A stretch of 47,382 nt of DNA from an uncultured Verrucomicrobiota bacterium (GCA_913047795.1 CAJWTS010000027.1:1-47382); one strand, 5' to 3'; counted from the first letter of the stretch, positions 35,474-44,007 are shown. Numbers and translations: made by a program. The notes: a model not told the origin generated them from the sequence alone.

Positions 35474-35526
35474 AATGGCGGTGAGGGCGGCTCAAAAGGT
35501 CACCCGAACCGCCATTTCTCTTTCCT
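35474..35526 (+). terminator. Rho-independent terminator after the H1-like gene
   Basis: AATGGCGGT (35474-35482) pairs perfectly with ACCGCCATT (35508-35516) and is followed by a pyrimidine-rich TCTCTTTCCT tract. It separates the H1-like gene from the Tol-Pal promoter. Confidence 0.7.
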
Positions 35527-35537
35527 GCGCTTGACCG

Positions 35538-35566
35538 TTGAATTGCGGACGCGGCGCTCGTATCAT
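35538..35566 (+). promoter_or_regulatory. Promoter TTGAAT-N17-TATCAT of the Tol-Pal cluster
   Basis: TTGAAT (35538-35543) and TATCAT (35561-35566) are exactly 17 bp apart. The predicted transcription start, near 35573, coincides with an ATG opening a 10-codon ORF whose stop overlaps the tolQ start. Confidence 0.55.
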
Positions 35567-35572
35567 CGCGGG

Positions 35573-35605
35573 ATGAATTCAAGCCTACGGGGAGCCCGAC
35601 GATGA
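35573..35605 (+). CDS. Candidate 10-residue leader ORF ahead of tolQ
   Basis: ATG 35573 opens MNSSLRGARR and ends in a TGA (35603-35605) that overlaps the tolQ ATG as ATGA. The ATG lies where transcription should start, so it could be read as a leaderless mini-ORF that brings ribosomes to tolQ. GGGGAG, within the mini-ORF, also serves as the tolQ ribosome site. It may be chance; the ORF is very short. Confidence 0.25.
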   Translation: MNSSLRGARR

Positions 35606-36354
35606 CCTGGTTGACCCTCCTGCCGACTGCCAGTGTCGTCTTTGCCTTTAACGAATCCAACCTGGCGGGAAAGATCATCGTCTTTGTCCTGTTTCTGGGC
35701 TCGGTTTTCGCCTGGTCGATCATGCTGACCAAATTCCGCGATTTCAGCCGCGCCCGGGCCGCGACGGACCGATTTCTGGGCGCTTACCGCCGCGACGAAC
35801 ACCCGGTGGGCCTCTTTCTCAAGCGGGAATCCTATGCGCCCAGTCCGTTGGACGCGATTTACATGCACGCCTGCGAGGCCCTCGCAACGGCTCTGGAGGC
35901 GCGGGGCGCGGATCGGGGCGACCTCTTTATGGGCGGCGTGGGATCCACCATGCATCGCCTCGGCGAAATGCAAGTCAGCGCGGTGCGCAATGTCGCCGAA
36001 CGCACGATGGCCGATGAGGCCCTCATGCTGGAGGACAGCATGGGTTTGCTTGCGACGGCGGTGACGGCCGCGCCATTCCTTGGATTGCTCGGAACGGTGT
36101 GGGGTGTGATGGAAGCGTTCAGCGGTATGGCGGCCACCGGTTCGCCGATGTTGTCAGCCGTGGCGCCCGGCATTTCCGGCGCGTTGCTGACAACGGTCGT
36201 TGGACTGCTCGTCGCGCTTCCGTCGTCAATCGGGTACAACATGTTGAGCAATAAGATTCGACGGTTCTGTGTTGAGATGGACAATTTTTCACAAGAGCTG
36301 AACCAGGACGTTGAAAGATATTTTCTGCACGAAGGCCCGAGCGATGGCGCGTAA
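35602..36354 (+). CDS. tolQ: TolQ/ExbB-type proton channel protein
   Basis: 250-residue MotA/TolQ/ExbB family inner-membrane protein. A membrane segment lies near residues 22-42, followed by a cytoplasmic loop and the paired C-terminal helices TAAPFLGLLGTVWGVMEAF and APGISGALLTTVVGLLVALP, the proton-channel core. With TolR it energises TolA to keep the outer membrane attached during division. The order tolQ-tolR-tolA-tolB-pal makes Tol rather than Exb the likely identity. It overlaps tolR by 11 bp. Confidence 0.9.
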   Translation: MTWLTLLPTASVVFAFNESNLAGKIIVFVLFLGSVFAWSIMLTKFRDFSRARAATDRFLGAYRRDEHPVGLFLKRESYAPSPLDAIYMHACEALATALEARGADRGDLFMGGVGSTMHRLGEMQVSAVRNVAERTMADEALMLEDSMGLLATAVTAAPFLGLLGTVWGVMEAFSGMAATGSPMLSAVAPGISGALLTTVVGLLVALPSSIGYNMLSNKIRRFCVEMDNFSQELNQDVERYFLHEGPSDGA

Positions 36355-36757
36355 AACGGCACTGACTTCGCTTAGCCACATCAGCGAGATTAACCTCACG
36401 CCGCTGATGGATCTATCCTTCATCCTGTTGATCACTTTTGTGATTACCTTTCCGCTGATGGAACAGGGAGTCAGTATCAATCTTCCCGCCGGTGACGCGG
36501 CACCGCTTCCAGAAGAACCCGCGCGTACGATCTCGATCAATCGCGAGGGTGACGTGTTCCTCGACGACGACCCGATCGATCATGCGGCCCTGGTCGAAGC
36601 GCTGCATGCCTTGAAGCGCGTGGATCCATCAACGCGTATTCTCCTGCGCGCGGACGAGGACCTGCGTTACAAGCACGTTATCGAACTGCTGACGCTTTTG
36701 CACAAGGCATCACTGACGCGTGTGGCATTGGTCACACAACCGGCGGACCCGTCATGA
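36344..36757 (+). CDS. tolR: TolR/ExbD-type protein
   Basis: 137-residue ExbD/TolR family protein with one N-terminal membrane helix carrying the essential Asp (INLTPLMDLSFILLITFVIT) and a periplasmic domain. The start ATG 36344 overlaps the tolQ end; an upstream start at 36311 lies within tolQ and is unlikely. It overlaps the next gene by 4 bp (ATGA), so the cluster is tightly coupled. Confidence 0.9.
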   Translation: MARKTALTSLSHISEINLTPLMDLSFILLITFVITFPLMEQGVSINLPAGDAAPLPEEPARTISINREGDVFLDDDPIDHAALVEALHALKRVDPSTRILLRADEDLRYKHVIELLTLLHKASLTRVALVTQPADPS

Positions 36758-37413
36758 AACGCCGTGGGGCCATCGCGCTCTGGGGCGGCGTTGTCGTTGC
36801 GCACGTGGTCGTGGTGCTGGTGGTCGTGGTCTGGCCAGCGTGGCGCAAACCCCCGAAACAGGTGCCGGCGCCCATGGAGTTTGAGTTTGCCGTCGTTCAG
36901 CCGGAGCCATCGCGCGCGGCCATCGTTCCCAGGGTTCAGCAACCGGAGATTCCCCCGGAGCCGCGACCCGTAAAACGCCGTCGCCCCGTCATCGAGTCCG
37001 GGCGACGGATGCAGCGGCCCACCGATGCGGCGACGCCGAAGGCGGTCGAGCCGCCGTCGGAAGCACAGATCCGAGAAATGCTGGCCCTGAAGGCGGACGC
37101 GCCGCGGCGCGCGCCGTCGCCGCCGAATGATGACCGGGCGTTTGCGGCCCTTGTTCGCGACACGATGTATCGTGCATGGGTTCAGCCATCCAGCGGTGCC
37201 CCGGACGGCCTCGTCGTCCGAGTGACGATTCGTCTGTCCGGCACCGATTCCGTCGCCGCAGCCACGATGACGCGTTTGTCGGGCAACGCCACGATGGACG
37301 AATCGGTTGAGACGGCGCTCCGCGCTGTCAAGCGCATACCCGGGTTGTCGGCCGATTATGTGCGCCGCAACCCTTCGCTGACGATCGACTTCGAGCTGGC
37401 ATCGGGGCACTAA
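36754..37413 (+). CDS. tolA: TolA/TonB-like energy transducer
   Basis: 219-residue protein with an N-terminal membrane anchor (residues 9-27, very Val-rich). A Pro/Arg-rich spacer (VQQPEIPPEPRPVKRRRP) follows, then a C-terminal TonB/TolA-type domain (RAWVQPSSGAPDGLVVRVTI, DESVETALRAVKRIPG). The long Ala/Lys helical middle domain of enterobacterial TolA is absent, so it is a short form. Position between tolR and tolB makes TolA the best call. It overlaps tolR by 4 bp. Confidence 0.75.
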   Translation: MKRRGAIALWGGVVVAHVVVVLVVVVWPAWRKPPKQVPAPMEFEFAVVQPEPSRAAIVPRVQQPEIPPEPRPVKRRRPVIESGRRMQRPTDAATPKAVEPPSEAQIREMLALKADAPRRAPSPPNDDRAFAALVRDTMYRAWVQPSSGAPDGLVVRVTIRLSGTDSVAAATMTRLSGNATMDESVETALRAVKRIPGLSADYVRRNPSLTIDFELASGH

Positions 37414-37415
37414 TC

Positions 37416-38636
37416 GTGATGCGCGGCGTGAACAGCCTTCTTGTTGTGCTGATTCTTGGCGGCGTATTTTGCGCGGCACCGGCCGCCGGGCAGGCGCCGA
37501 TCATCGTGCGTAAGACGAGCGGACGCATCGCGATCAGCGTCGATGGTCTGCGCGGCTCTTCGTCTCCCGAGGCACAGCAATTCAAGCGTGTTCTCGTTGC
37601 GGATCTGGATCGCTTCAGCTGGTTCGAGGTCAATGCCCGTGGCGCCGTGGTTTTCGCCGCGGACGTGGACTCGTCGGGCGGCCGCTTGCAGGTCGCCTGT
37701 CGCGTGATGCATCGCGGCAGTCGTCGAAGCTACCTGAACCGAACGTTCGCAGGCGCGGCCTCGCAGGCGCGACAGCTCGCCCACGAGGTGCATGATGCGC
37801 TCGTCAAAGCAGTCACGGGTCGGCGCGGGATCGCCGCCACGCGGATCGTGATGATCGGCGCGGCAGGAAACCAGTCGGCCAAGGAGGTGTATCTCTGCGA
37901 TGCCGACGGCGACGGATTGCAGCAGCTCACCCGCGACAAAAATGTCAGCCTGATGCCGCGCTGGGGTCCCGCGGGCGATCGTATTGTCTATACGTCGTAC
38001 AAGAGCGATTTCCCCGATGCGTACATCGTGGATCTCGTATCGGGACGCCGCGAGCGCATTGCGGGCTTCCCGGGGTTGAACACCGGGGCGGAGTTTTTTC
38101 CGGACGGCGACAACATGGTTCTGACACTTTCAAAAGATGGGAATCCCGATCTTTATGCCTTGAATCTGAAGAGCCAGCGCACGACGCGATTGACACGGAC
38201 GCGGAGTGCAGCGGAGACGAGCCCAACGGTATCGCCGGATGGGAATCAGATCGCGTTTGTTTCCGACACGTCCGGGCGACCGCAGATCTACATCATGAAC
38301 CGGCGCGGCGGGGAACGCCGGCGTATCACCCTGCATGGTAGCGAGAACGTGGCGCCGGACTGGGGCCCGGACGGGCGCATCGTCTACAGCAGTCGGCGCT
38401 TCGGACGCTACCAGTTGTTCCTGTACGATCCGCGAACCGACAAAGAACAGGAACTCACCCAGGAAGCCGTGGACCACGAAGACCCGTCCTGGGCGCCGGA
38501 TGGGCGCCACGTCTGTTACACACGCGAAGAAGCGTATCGTCAGCAGGTCTATGTCCTTGACACGATAAGTCGGCGATCGATACGTTTGACCCGATACGCG
38601 GGTTCGTGGTACGCGGCCGCATGGTCCCCCTGGTAG
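37416..38636 (+). CDS. tolB: Tol-Pal system protein TolB
   Basis: 406-residue periplasmic protein. Signal peptide (LLVVLILGGVFCAAPAAG), N-terminal TolB domain, then a C-terminal beta-propeller built of WD40-like repeats (SPDGNQIAFVSDTSGRPQIY, GPDGRIVYSSRRFGRYQLF, APDGRHVCYTREE). It binds Pal and TolA in the periplasm. Start is GTG 37416 or the adjacent ATG 37419, 2-5 nt after the tolA stop. Confidence 0.92.
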   Translation: MMRGVNSLLVVLILGGVFCAAPAAGQAPIIVRKTSGRIAISVDGLRGSSSPEAQQFKRVLVADLDRFSWFEVNARGAVVFAADVDSSGGRLQVACRVMHRGSRRSYLNRTFAGAASQARQLAHEVHDALVKAVTGRRGIAATRIVMIGAAGNQSAKEVYLCDADGDGLQQLTRDKNVSLMPRWGPAGDRIVYTSYKSDFPDAYIVDLVSGRRERIAGFPGLNTGAEFFPDGDNMVLTLSKDGNPDLYALNLKSQRTTRLTRTRSAAETSPTVSPDGNQIAFVSDTSGRPQIYIMNRRGGERRRITLHGSENVAPDWGPDGRIVYSSRRFGRYQLFLYDPRTDKEQELTQEAVDHEDPSWAPDGRHVCYTREEAYRQQVYVLDTISRRSIRLTRYAGSWYAAAWSPW

Positions 38637-38669
38637 ACATCGATTCTTATTGTTGAGGAGAGTAAAAAT

Positions 38670-39197
38670 ATGATCATTGAAAAACGAATGTTGAGCCTTG
38701 TCGCCCTTGGCCTCTGCCTGCCCCTGATAACCGGTTGCCCGAAACGTTCGGGCGACTTCGGCTCCGACGCGGATACGGATCTGCTTTCGCTTGATGGCGG
38801 CCGGGACGACATCGCGATGCTGCCGGGCAGTCGTGACTCACTGGTGGGCGCCGGCCAGCGCGATCACGGCCTGACCGCGATTCAATTCGATTACGACAGC
38901 GCCCAGATTGCGGCCTCGGAACAGGGCAAACTGCGCGTGGTCACCGAATACATGCGCCGCCAGTCGCGGGTGCGTCTCGTTGTCGAAGGTCATTGCGACG
39001 AGCGCGGTAGCCGGGAGTACAATACGGCGCTGGGCGAACGCCGGGCACTTGCTGCCCGCGCGTATCTCGTTGGACTCGGTGTTCGCGCGGACCGGATTCA
39101 CACCCGTAGCTATGGCGAAGAGAAGCCCAGCGATCCGCAGCATAACGAATCCGCCTGGCGCGCGAATCGGCGCGGCGAATTTGTGATCTATAACTAG
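38670..39197 (+). CDS. pal: Peptidoglycan-associated lipoprotein Pal
   Basis: 175-residue outer-membrane lipoprotein with a lipobox LITGC (Cys23) and a C-terminal OmpA-like peptidoglycan-binding domain. The domain shows IQFDYDSAQI, VEGHCDERGSREYNTALGERRA and a C-terminal NRRGEF. The start ATG 38670 has GAGGAGAG upstream. It ends the Tol-Pal cluster; a GC-rich hairpin follows before tatA. Neither ybgC nor cpoB, usual partners, is in this cluster. Confidence 0.93.
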   Translation: MIIEKRMLSLVALGLCLPLITGCPKRSGDFGSDADTDLLSLDGGRDDIAMLPGSRDSLVGAGQRDHGLTAIQFDYDSAQIAASEQGKLRVVTEYMRRQSRVRLVVEGHCDERGSREYNTALGERRALAARAYLVGLGVRADRIHTRSYGEEKPSDPQHNESAWRANRRGEFVIYN

Positions 39198-39200
39198 CCC

Positions 39201-39222
39201 GTCGGGGCTGCCCCGCCCCGAC
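39201..39222 (+). terminator. GC-rich hairpin between pal and tatA
   Basis: GTCGGGGC (39201-39208) pairs perfectly with GCCCCGAC (39215-39222) around a 6-nt loop. No T-tract follows, so it may attenuate or stabilise the transcript rather than terminate it. Confidence 0.4.
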
Positions 39223-39255
39223 CGGGGACGGCGCCCGAGATAGGGGGGAACAGAG

Positions 39256-39612
39256 ATGCCGGCCCTTATCAGCAGCATGATGTATATCGCTCCGGTGGCA
39301 TTCTTTCCCGGGTCGCCCGGCCCGGTCGAAGTGCTCGTCGTCTGCGTTCTGATCTTGCTCCTGTTCGGCGCGCGGCGTCTGCCCGAGGTGGCACGCACGC
39401 TCGGCGCGGTCTTCACGGACCTGCGCCGCTCGGTGCAGGATTTTCGCGATCAGATCGAGAACGAAATTCCGCCACCGGACGACGCCATACCACGGACCCC
39501 GCCTGCTCGAAACGTCATTGGCGGGAGCGACGACGATGCGGCTGGCGGCGTAGCGGATGGCGATGCCGCGGCTGCTGCCGACGGGGAGACCGACGATGCC
39601 GGACGGGGATAG
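39256..39612 (+). CDS. tatA: Sec-independent translocase TatA/TatB-like protein
   Basis: 118-residue TatA-family protein. A single N-terminal membrane helix (GPVEVLVVCVLILLLF, about residues 21-37) is followed by the conserved FGARRLPEVARTLG and an amphipathic helix (FTDLRRSVQDFRDQI). The C-terminal 40 residues are an acidic, Ala/Asp-rich tail. It forms the pore for folded proteins with TatC. No separate TatB is nearby, so it may serve both roles. It overlaps tatC by 17 bp. Confidence 0.88.
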   Translation: MPALISSMMYIAPVAFFPGSPGPVEVLVVCVLILLLFGARRLPEVARTLGAVFTDLRRSVQDFRDQIENEIPPPDDAIPRTPPARNVIGGSDDDAAGGVADGDAAAAADGETDDAGRG

Positions 39613-40363
39613 CGACGCGGGCCTGGTTAAGCCCTTTCTCGATCATCTGGAAGATCTGCGTGGCACGATCCTGAAGTGCCTGATCACGGTCGTGGTCGGC
39701 ACGGTGGCTGCTTTTGCCCTGTCGCCGCAGGTGCTGGCGCTCTTGAAGGTTCCGCTTGAGAAGGCCGGCCGCGATCCGGAATCGTTCCTGATGGTCCTGG
39801 AGGTGATGGGTGGACTTTCGATCGCCGCGCGCATTGCGATTTGGGGCGGGATCATGATCGCGGTGCCCGCCTGCGGTTATTTTATCGCCGACTTCGTTTT
39901 CCCGGGTCTCAAGACCCACGAGCGAAACGTGGTGACGTGGTCCATGCTGCTGGCGGCGGGCTGTTTTGCGGTGGGTGTTGTCCTGGCATACGAGATGATT
40001 CTGCCGCAGGCCCTGCGCGTGCTATTCAGGATCGACGACTGGATGGGGGTCACCCGTAGTTTTGTCTCGGTCACGGACTACGTCAGCTTTCTGCTCAAGT
40101 TGCTGCTGGCGTTCGGACTCGTATTCGAGTTGCCCGTGGTGGTGCTCGCGTTGGGCCAGGTTGGCCTGGTGTCCGCGCAGCAGCTTCGCGCCGCGCGTCG
40201 CTACGTCATCGTCGGGCTCTTTGTTACGGCCATGCTGCTGACGCCGCCGGATCCCTTTACGCAGCTCGCCATGGCGGTGCCGATGGTGCTGCTCTATGAG
40301 CTATGCATCTGGCTGATCTGGATGAAGGAACGCTCGCGACCCTCTGGCAACAGCCGGGACTGA
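39596..40363 (+). CDS. tatC: Sec-independent translocase TatC
   Basis: 255-residue integral membrane protein with six predicted helices and the TatC signature FLDHLEDLRGTI at the N-terminus and the FELPVVVLALGQVG region. It recognises twin-arginine signal peptides. The start ATG 39596 with GGGGAGA upstream lies inside tatA; the longer ORF (39557) would overlap tatA by 56 bp. It converges with the fucose isomerase gene at an 18-bp gap. Confidence 0.92.
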   Translation: MPDGDSDAGLVKPFLDHLEDLRGTILKCLITVVVGTVAAFALSPQVLALLKVPLEKAGRDPESFLMVLEVMGGLSIAARIAIWGGIMIAVPACGYFIADFVFPGLKTHERNVVTWSMLLAAGCFAVGVVLAYEMILPQALRVLFRIDDWMGVTRSFVSVTDYVSFLLKLLLAFGLVFELPVVVLALGQVGLVSAQQLRAARRYVIVGLFVTAMLLTPPDPFTQLAMAVPMVLLYELCIWLIWMKERSRPSGNSRD

Positions 40364-40381
40364 GCCCGGCCGGGGGCGGGA

Positions 40382-42247
40382 TCAGATGTACATCGGGCCC
40401 AGCAGCTCGCAGACGCGGTAGTCGTCACCGCCGAATCGATCCCACATCGTGGGACGGAACAGGTCCTGCTTATCGACATTGTGAAAGTCGATGGGAATAC
40501 GCAGCATGGCGTTCAACGTAATCATATCTGAGCCGATGAGTCCGAAGGAGTTGGCGTCGTGATTTGGGTTCATGCGCGACATGTAGTCGAAAGAAGACAT
40601 GCCGTACGGAATCCAGTACGACTCGGGCCAGGTCGGGTTCGTGACCTCGCTGACGTGATCGGCGACCTTTTTCGGCAGGCTGATCGTCTCGCCTTCCACC
40701 ACCGAGCATGCGATGCGGGTGTCAACCTGGCTGTAGCGGTATGCCGTCATCGGAACCCCGCCGGGTGTTCGATAGTGGCTCGACAACCCGTCACCCGGGA
40801 AATACTCAAGAATGGCGGCCATGTATTTCGTGCCGCTGGTCGCTTCATCGATCAGCTTTTTCTGGAGGGCCTTGCTGGAGCGAATCTCGTCGGCCACCTG
40901 GTGAATGCTCTTGCTGCGTCCGTTGCGAACGATCTTGAAGATATCGATTCCGAAATCGAGCGCCCCGGCACCGGAATTACGTTTATCGATGAAGCCCTCG
41001 GGCGCGATTTTGCGTATGTCGGCACCGGTTGAGGCCTTGATGCTCTTGGGCGTCCAGTTGGTTCGGATATCGGAAAAGAGCTGTGGCAGACCGGACAGCA
41101 GGTGCGCGACCAGCATGCCGATCGCGTTTTTGGAGTCGTTCTCGGTCGCGAGCATCATCGCCGGCCGGAATCCGTTCCAATCGAAGGAACTGGTCAGGAT
41201 CGACTCGGTCAGGTCGAAATTAGGATTGTAGTCCGTCCATTGGCGCTGGCCCTGCGTGCCTGCCGCGATCGCGTTGTTGCCCTGCGCCAATTCGACATCG
41301 GCGCGGAATCCCTGCGCCTTGCCGACCTTGGGGTCCGCCAGGCGCGGGTTGCCGACCATCAGGTCGCGCACGATACAGGTCACCTCGACGCATCGGCGCA
41401 GCAGGTCGTTGCGCGACAGGGGGCGCTTGCCCTTGCCCCAGTCGATGTCGAACGTCTTCATGAATTTCATGCCACGCGCGACTTCCTGGTGATCGAAGAA
41501 CCCGGTGTTCAGGCGGCCGAGGATGCCCGCCATGTCATACGAGACACTACCCATCCCGAAGGTGTGGTGCAGCGTGTTGCGGCGCAGGTCCGAGCCGAGA
41601 ATGCCCATCGAAACCGCGCCGATGGAAAGGTAGTTCTTGCCGCGCATCTGTCCGACCGCAGCGGCACAGCGCGCGAAGCGCAGCAGGCGATCGCGAACGA
41701 GTGACGGCAACGGCTTGCGTTCGTCTTCCAGGTCGGGATTATAGATCTGGAAGATCGGGCGCTTCTTCTCGTCCATCGCCGCGCAGAATGCTTTCAGCCA
41801 GACCGCGCCCGGTCGGTCGGTCTGGTTCAAGCCGTAAGCGGCCTGCTGCCACTCCGAACTTCCGATGCCCATGCAGGCGCTCATCAACTCGTCACTGTAC
41901 GCCCAGCAGCGGCTGATGAAGATGTTGGCACAGATGCCTTGCGTTGTGTAGTAGCTCTGCGCGCGCGCGCCACTGCGCGGCCCGTACACGATTTCCGGTG
42001 CAACAACGAGCCGGACCGGGGTGCCGTCCGGCAGCTTGACGTTTTTAGCGATCAGGTCATAAATCTTGGCCACGAGGCGCCAGGTGTCGGGCTGATTGCC
42101 TTCGTATGCGCCGGCCCGGCCATCGGCGACGGGCGTCAGTGCGATCGTAGGGGGGTGTCCGATCAGCGCCTGCCCGGGGTCGGCAAAACCGCGTGCGTCT
42201 GATCCAAGGGCTTCGAAATCCGGTCGGTTGGTGTCGGTACTGCTCAT
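40382..42247 (-). CDS. fucI: L-fucose isomerase (FucI family)
   Basis: 621-residue cytosolic aldose-ketose isomerase, slightly longer than E. coli FucI (591). Metal ligands known in the family can be placed: Glu in LATENDS, Asp 24 residues later in FSDIRTNW (same spacing as E. coli 337/361), and His in IPIDFHNVDK near the C-terminus. Other conserved blocks: TDRPGAVWLKAF, LRFARCAA, GKNYLSIGAVSMGI and GTQGQRQWTDYNPN. It converts L-fucose to L-fuculose and, in known cases, D-arabinose to D-ribulose. Start is ATG 42247 with GGA-rich leader; a GTG at 42268 is less likely. It is divergent from a XYLB-type kinase, a likely pathway partner. Confidence 0.88.
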   Translation of the reverse strand: MSSTDTNRPDFEALGSDARGFADPGQALIGHPPTIALTPVADGRAGAYEGNQPDTWRLVAKIYDLIAKNVKLPDGTPVRLVVAPEIVYGPRSGARAQSYYTTQGICANIFISRCWAYSDELMSACMGIGSSEWQQAAYGLNQTDRPGAVWLKAFCAAMDEKKRPIFQIYNPDLEDERKPLPSLVRDRLLRFARCAAAVGQMRGKNYLSIGAVSMGILGSDLRRNTLHHTFGMGSVSYDMAGILGRLNTGFFDHQEVARGMKFMKTFDIDWGKGKRPLSRNDLLRRCVEVTCIVRDLMVGNPRLADPKVGKAQGFRADVELAQGNNAIAAGTQGQRQWTDYNPNFDLTESILTSSFDWNGFRPAMMLATENDSKNAIGMLVAHLLSGLPQLFSDIRTNWTPKSIKASTGADIRKIAPEGFIDKRNSGAGALDFGIDIFKIVRNGRSKSIHQVADEIRSSKALQKKLIDEATSGTKYMAAILEYFPGDGLSSHYRTPGGVPMTAYRYSQVDTRIACSVVEGETISLPKKVADHVSEVTNPTWPESYWIPYGMSSFDYMSRMNPNHDANSFGLIGSDMITLNAMLRIPIDFHNVDKQDLFRPTMWDRFGGDDYRVCELLGPMYI

Positions 42248-42281
42248 GTCAGGTCCTTTCCTATGCACTTAAACATTCGTT

Positions 42282-42310
42282 TTGCGTCCGGTATTCCCCC
42301 GGTGTAAAGT
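42282..42310 (+). promoter_or_regulatory. Promoter TTGCGT-N17-TAAAGT of the XYLB-type kinase gene
   Basis: TTGCGT (42282-42287) and TAAAGT (42305-42310) are 17 bp apart in the divergent fucI-kinase region, giving a leader of about 85 nt before ATG 42403. A GGAGG ribosome site precedes the start. Confidence 0.4.
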
Positions 42311-42402
42311 TCGTGGCTGCCGGTGCGCCGGCCATTATTAGACTAACTCGCGGCGTCAGGGCAACACGGATCTGCGCGTCCCGCGGCATTGGAGGACTGA
42401 CG

Positions 42403-44007
42403 ATGATGAATGACCCCGCCCAACCCCTATTTCTCGGCCTGGACTCCAGCACGCAGAGCTTGAAGGCCGTCGCGATCGACGCCGACCTCCGGATCGCTCA
42501 CGAAGAAAGCGTGAATTTTGATGCCGACCTGCCCGATTTTGACACGCAGGGCGGAGTCCATCACGGTAGCGACGGCCTGACCGTGACATCGCCGACATTG
42601 ATGTGGGTTGCTGCACTCGACCAGCTCCTCGCGCGCATGCAGAGCGCCGGCTTCGAATTTTCGCGGGTCGTGGCCATCTCCGGATCAGGCCAACAGCACG
42701 GCAGCGTTTTCCTCAGGCGCGGTGCGCGACAAACGCTTGCCCGGCTGGACCCCGACAAGCCCTTGCGCGTTCTTTTGGCGGAAGCCTTCAGCGTGGCCGA
42801 CTCGCCGATCTGGATGGATTCGAGCACGGGCACCCAATGCGCGCAACGTGAAGAAGCCCTCGGCGGTGCGCAGGCTACCGCGGACCTGACCGGGTCCCGT
42901 GCCTACGAGCGGTTCACGGGCAATCAGATCGCGAAGGTCTACGAAACGCAGCCCGCGGCCTATGAGGAAACGGAGCGCATTTGCCTCGTCAGTTCCTTTA
43001 TTTCCTCAATGCTTGCCGGCGATTACGTCTCGATCGACGCCGCCGACGGTGCCGGAATGAACCTGATGGATATCCGCGGCCGCACCTGGTCCCAGCCGGC
43101 GCTGGACTGTACGGCACCTGATCTACGCTCCCGACTGGGCGCCGTCGTCGCTTCGCATACGGTTGTCGGCGCGATCCACCCGTACTACGTCAATCGCTAC
43201 GGTCTCTTGCCTACCTGTAAAATTATCGCGTTCTCCGGCGACAATCCCTGTAGCCTGGCGGGTCTACGCCTGCAGCACAGCGGGGACATCGCGATCAGCC
43301 TGGGCACGAGCGACACGATGTTCGGGTCGTTGACCGACCCGCAACCGTCCGCGTCGGAAGGACACATCTTTGGAAATCCGGTTGACCCCGAGGGCTACAT
43401 GGCAATGGTCTGCTACAAGAACGGCTCGTTGACGCGGGAACATGTCCGCGACCATTTTGCCGACGGCACCTGGGACGGTTTCAACAACGCGCTCGCAAGG
43501 ACGCCGCCCGGGAATAACGGCGCGATCGGGCTCTATATTAAGGAACCTGAAATCACGCCGCCGATCCTGAAGCCGGGAATCCATCGGTTCGATTCCAGCG
43601 GCAGTGCCGTTGATGCATTTGGTGATGGCGCCGACGTGCGTGCCGTGGTCGAAGGCCAGTTCCTGTCGATGCGGCTGCATGGCGGCAATATCGGCATTCA
43701 GCCGGAAAGCATCCTGGCCACCGGTGGCGCGTCCGCGAACGAGGCGATCGTGCGCGTGTTGTCCGATGTCTTCGGTGCCCCAGTCTACACGGCGGAGATC
43801 CCGGATACGGCGTCGCTCGGGGCCGCGTACCGCGCCCTGCATGGCTGGCGTTGTCAGCAGGCCGCGGCGTTCGTGCCCTTCAGTGACGTCATGGCTGACG
43901 CCCCCGCCTTTCGTAAGTGCGCGGACGCGGACATGGCCGCGCATGAGGTCTACACCGCGCTGCTCCCGCGCTATGTGGAACATGAGGCCGCGGTCATCGC
44001 AGGCTAG
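42403..44007 (+). CDS. Xylulokinase of the eukaryotic XYLB type (FGGY family)
   Basis: 534-residue FGGY sugar kinase, almost the length of human XYLB (536). It resembles XYLB far more than bacterial XylB: FLGLDSSTQSLKAVAID, FDTQGGVHHGSDGLTVTSP, ISGSGQQHGSVF, SPIWMDSSTGTQC, TGSRAYERFTGNQIAKVYET, FSGDNPCSLAGLRL and SLGTSDTMF all line up from memory. It phosphorylates D-xylulose or a related ketose with ATP. ATG 42403 (or 42406) has a strong GGAGG. Divergent from fucI, so the two may process one sugar; whether xylulose, fuculose or ribulose is phosphorylated is open. Its stop shares bases with the convergent phosphatase stop. Confidence 0.88.
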   Translation: MMNDPAQPLFLGLDSSTQSLKAVAIDADLRIAHEESVNFDADLPDFDTQGGVHHGSDGLTVTSPTLMWVAALDQLLARMQSAGFEFSRVVAISGSGQQHGSVFLRRGARQTLARLDPDKPLRVLLAEAFSVADSPIWMDSSTGTQCAQREEALGGAQATADLTGSRAYERFTGNQIAKVYETQPAAYEETERICLVSSFISSMLAGDYVSIDAADGAGMNLMDIRGRTWSQPALDCTAPDLRSRLGAVVASHTVVGAIHPYYVNRYGLLPTCKIIAFSGDNPCSLAGLRLQHSGDIAISLGTSDTMFGSLTDPQPSASEGHIFGNPVDPEGYMAMVCYKNGSLTREHVRDHFADGTWDGFNNALARTPPGNNGAIGLYIKEPEITPPILKPGIHRFDSSGSAVDAFGDGADVRAVVEGQFLSMRLHGGNIGIQPESILATGGASANEAIVRVLSDVFGAPVYTAEIPDTASLGAAYRALHGWRCQQAAAFVPFSDVMADAPAFRKCADADMAAHEVYTALLPRYVEHEAAVIAG

